Both the position numbers and the translations under genes were made by a program. A DNA stretch of 64,000 bases from Hevea brasiliensis. Lineage: Eukaryota; Streptophyta; Magnoliopsida; Malpighiales; Euphorbiaceae. The notes beneath the pieces are model-generated. The model was not told where the DNA came from and searched no databases. It saw only the letters and a list, made by a program, of their open reading frames with translations. Shown piece after piece: positions 61,240 to 64,000 of the stretch (positions within the stretch are counted from its first letter, which is position 1; each line of letters begins with the position of its first letter). Location: contig NC_079494.1 of the NCBI RefSeq assembly GCF_030052815.1, positions 38,860,467 through 38,924,466 on the forward strand. Direction: 5' to 3'.

Positions 61240-61282
61240 GCGACAAAGAATGAAAAGCTATCGCTGAGTAAAATTTACTCAG
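61240..61282 (-). other. Tandem hairpin block in partial LTR (subfamily A, copy 2)
   Basis: CTGAGTAAA (61264-61272) pairs over nine bases with TTTACTCAG (61274-61282). The neighbouring GCGACAAA and GCTATCGC pair at the closing end with wobbles. TGGTGCAC follows. Confidence 0.62.
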
Positions 61283-61414
61283 TGGTGCACAATAACAATT
61301 TGAAATGCGATATATAAATATTTTATTGACAGTTCACAAATCAAATGATTCACAATTCCATCTCACAATTTACAAAATTCACCTAACACAATTTTGATCA
61401 AGTAATTGAATAAT

Positions 61415-61550
61415 ACCGTTTTGCAAATCAATAACACAATTCGATCAAATAGCTGAATAATACCGTTTTGCAAATCAATAACACAATTCGATCAAATAAC
61501 TGAATAATACAATGTTGCCAATCGATAACATAATTTAGGCCATGACATAA
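61415..61550. repeat. 47-bp tandem repeat (about three units)
   Basis: The unit starting ACCGTTTTGCAAATCAATAA occurs at 61415 and 61462, and a degenerate third unit begins at 61509, all exactly 47 bp apart. It lies within the subfamily A LTR. Confidence 0.82.
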
Positions 61551-61980
61551 TTTTTCCACACATGCCGTGTTGTACACCACGACAAGACACACTCACCCCA
61601 ATAATCGAAATCAATGAGGGAGGAAGTTAGCTGAATAATGAGTACTCATCCACACTCACCTCAGACTGGCAAGTCAAAGAGGGAGGAATATAATCACACT
61701 TACTCCAGACTGATAGGTCAAAGAGGGATGAATATCACACTCACCCCATAAATGGAGGAGGAACATAGTAATAGTGTCATGCCAAGTGTGAATCAAAACA
61801 ATTTCAAATCACAATATTTCATACAAACCATAAATCACATTTTATCTCAAAATTTCCATTTGCAAAGTTGGCAACACAATAAGTTCCAAATAATATTCCC
61901 AAAACAAAGCAATCAAAAATTATTCATAACTCATTTCTCCAAATAAATTTGCTAGTAAAAGTAGTGAATATAAAAGTATT

Positions 61981-62310
61981 GTGCACGGACACAATTTAAA
62001 ACAATAACATACAAATAATTATAATTTACTTCAATTGAAAATATCAAAAGAAATACTTATTGTGCACAAACATAATTTAAAATAATAACATAGAAATAAT
62101 CATAATTTATTTCAATTGAAAAATTCAAAAGAAATAGCCGTTGTGCACAAACACAATTTAAAATAATAACATAGAAATAATCATAATTTATTTAAATTGA
62201 AAAATTCAAAAGAAATAGCCGTTGTGCACAAACACAATTTAAAATAATAACATAGAAATAATCATAATTTATTTCAATTGAAAAATTCAAAAGAAATAGC
62301 CGTTGTGCAC
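61981..62310. repeat. 81-bp tandem repeat (four units)
   Basis: GTGCAC occurs at 61981, 62062, 62143, 62224 and 62305, exactly 81 bp apart, with highly similar sequence between. The inner units are nearly identical and the first is more diverged. The repeat is in the LTR between the hairpin block and the module array. Confidence 0.93.
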
Positions 62311-64000
62311 AAACCTCTGATAACTGTCTCTTGGCTCTGACTCAGTGTTTCCTTCCCCTCCCTGAGTCTTTGCAAACTGAGAAACACAATTTGAAGTGTT
62401 TCAGTACTCATTTAAACTGTCTCTAACGATAATGCTTGATAATTAATTCACTGAATTCATTTATTCGCTTAGTCAACCTACTATGTCGACCCTTGGTACA
62501 TTCTAGGTAATTTAGTTTTTAATGTCATTAATATGTCACATTCGATAGTCTTTTAGGGTTGGTACATGTTACCAAATTCATTTCCGTGTATACTGCATTT
62601 TCTTGCGATTTGCTGGATTTCGGGATACTAGTTTGACCTAGCCGGACGACCTAGTTCCCTTGGTTTTTGGGTTTCGGTCAAAACTACAAACTTGTAGATC
62701 TATGTCTTATTGCACGCGGGGCAAAATTTCAGGTCATTCCGAATTATGTAGACCAAGTTATGGTCATTTTACTATTGCTGGTCAAATTGCACCAAAATTG
62801 GTCATTTTAGGTCACTTTAGGTCATTTTAGGTTCGGCCAGTTTTTGGACCTGAACTTGTGCAAGCTGTTTGACTTACTTATGGTCATTTCTGGGCTTTGG
62901 TGTCCTCATAAGACTTGTAGATATGGGTCTTAACTATTCATGGTTAAAATTTCAGGTCAATTGGACCTATTTTGAGTGAGTTATGGCCTAAACACTAACT
63001 GCTGCCCAAATGGTCAGTTTTCAGGCCTCAATTGCACTTAATCCGGATTTGGTCATTTTTCAAGCTACCTTGCAAGCAGAATTTTGGCAAGCTTCCTTCA
63101 TGAAAGTTGGCACATTTTGTGCCTAGTTTCACATCCAATTGGTCTCATACCAATTGGAGCCACACACTTAAAGTTATAGGCATAAAACACAAACTGCCTT
63201 ATTGCAATTCTTGCATACATATCAAACATCACTTTTAACACTCACCAAACTTAACATTCAAACTAATTCTGGTTGTACCATGACCTAAACATAATTCACA
63301 ACACATTATAGGTCATTTTGGCATCTTACAATTACATTCAATGTGCACCAACAAGTGCAGAATTTGCCCAACTCAATTTACAACAATTTAACTCCATAAC
63401 CAAGCTCATTCACATGTCCAACCTTCACACCACTATACATACATTCAAACTGCCATACCAACCAACACATTTTAACATCATTATTCCATAAACCAAGCAT
63501 GAATTTCAGCATTCTTCAAGGGTTAGCAAACTGCCACAATGGTACACTTACATTCCATTACTTTCCAAGCTTTAATTTTCATTTTACATTTACATATACT
63601 AAGTATACATCACCTAAACAATTTCCTACACAATATACATTTAATCAATCATTTAATTCACCATTTACAAGCACAAATAACCTGCCTTCAAGGTATTTCC
63701 ATGGCTGCCAAAATTACACATTCCCATTCAACATCAAACCTCAAAAATTTCTTCATAATTCAAACACCCATAACATGCTTACAAACTTTAACAAAGCAAT
63801 ATTCAAAAATATAAACTTACCACTTTGAAAATTCTTCAAAACTCCTCCAAAACTTGGTCTTCTTGTTGCCTATCTACTGCCCATTGTGTAAGGATCACTT
63901 TTAATGGAGAGACTTACAAGAAATTATGGCTTGAAAGTGAAGATTGGAGTTCATGCATGGAGCTTGAAAGCTTTGGCCATGGAGTTCTTCTTGGGAGCAA

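Larger units (their letters stand above)
60637..64000 (-). mobile_element. Partial LTR of subfamily A, cut by the window end
   Basis: It starts TGTCACACCCTACCCCTCTG, and the first several hundred bases match 35354 onwards with few changes. Similarity continues to the window end, including modules near 62690, 62900 and 63100, the ACTTAC donor-like site (63815-63820) and the ATGGAG box (63904-63909). Whether it is a solo LTR or part of a full element cannot be seen here. The inner part carries tandem repeats not present in the other copy. Confidence 0.88.

Noticed and set aside
61981..62310. Regular repeats that could suggest a CRISPR array
   Set aside because: Units are contiguous 81-bp tandem copies without unique spacers, inside a plant LTR.

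Overview
The window is nuclear DNA of a flowering plant, most likely a eudicot with a repeat-rich genome. It holds one spliced plant gene with GT-AG introns, in an AT-rich background of nested LTR retrotransposons of the Tat and Tekay/chromovirus type. A rosid tree such as a member of the Euphorbiaceae would fit, but the sequence alone cannot fix the species. By the boundaries found here, about three quarters of the 64 kb is LTR-retrotransposon DNA.

Layout: (1) 1-4895: 5' end of a minus-strand Ty3/gypsy element, with decayed internal DNA, an initiator-tRNA-Met primer site at 3155-3166 and a 1.7-kb LTR at 3171-4895. (2) 6403-22614: a complete but dead minus-strand Tat-lineage element with 5-bp target duplications (CCATC). 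It carries gag, protease, RT, RNase H, a second RNase H, integrase and, on the opposite strand, a decayed plant mobile domain (PMD) gene. A solo LTR (14018-17128) is nested in its RT and a hAT-type MITE (22020-22456) in its 5' LTR. (3) 22620-23928: very AT-rich spacer and gene 5' flank. (4) 23929-32769: the only cellular gene, a five-exon Msp1/ATAD1-type AAA+ ATPase of 389 aa. Intron 2 holds a second hAT-type MITE. Intron 4 holds a full-length RTE-clade LINE (28295-31576) with a perfect 19-bp target duplication. (5) 35354-39357 and 40427-43718: two solo LTRs in opposite orientations, each with a perfect 5-bp target duplication. (6) 45140-60440: a minus-strand Tekay-type chromovirus with 3.5-kb LTRs. 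A solo LTR (49447-52906) is inserted in its integrase between the DNA coding for the HPQTDGQ segment and that for the SER segment. (7) 60637-64000: start of another long LTR of the 35354-39357 family, cut by the window end.

The most unusual signal is inside the LTRs. Copies from several distinct subfamilies share one layout, read in the element sense: a TATA-like start, in most copies a CTCCATT...GCTT-type box, a splice-donor-like GAGGTWAGT, three to five diverged modules about 200 bp apart, two tandem hairpins, and usually an AG acceptor right after the second hairpin. The hairpins differ between subfamilies by changes that keep base pairing. This suggests a conserved RNA element and a possible intron inside the LTR. 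It was read by eye and needs alignment and RNA data.
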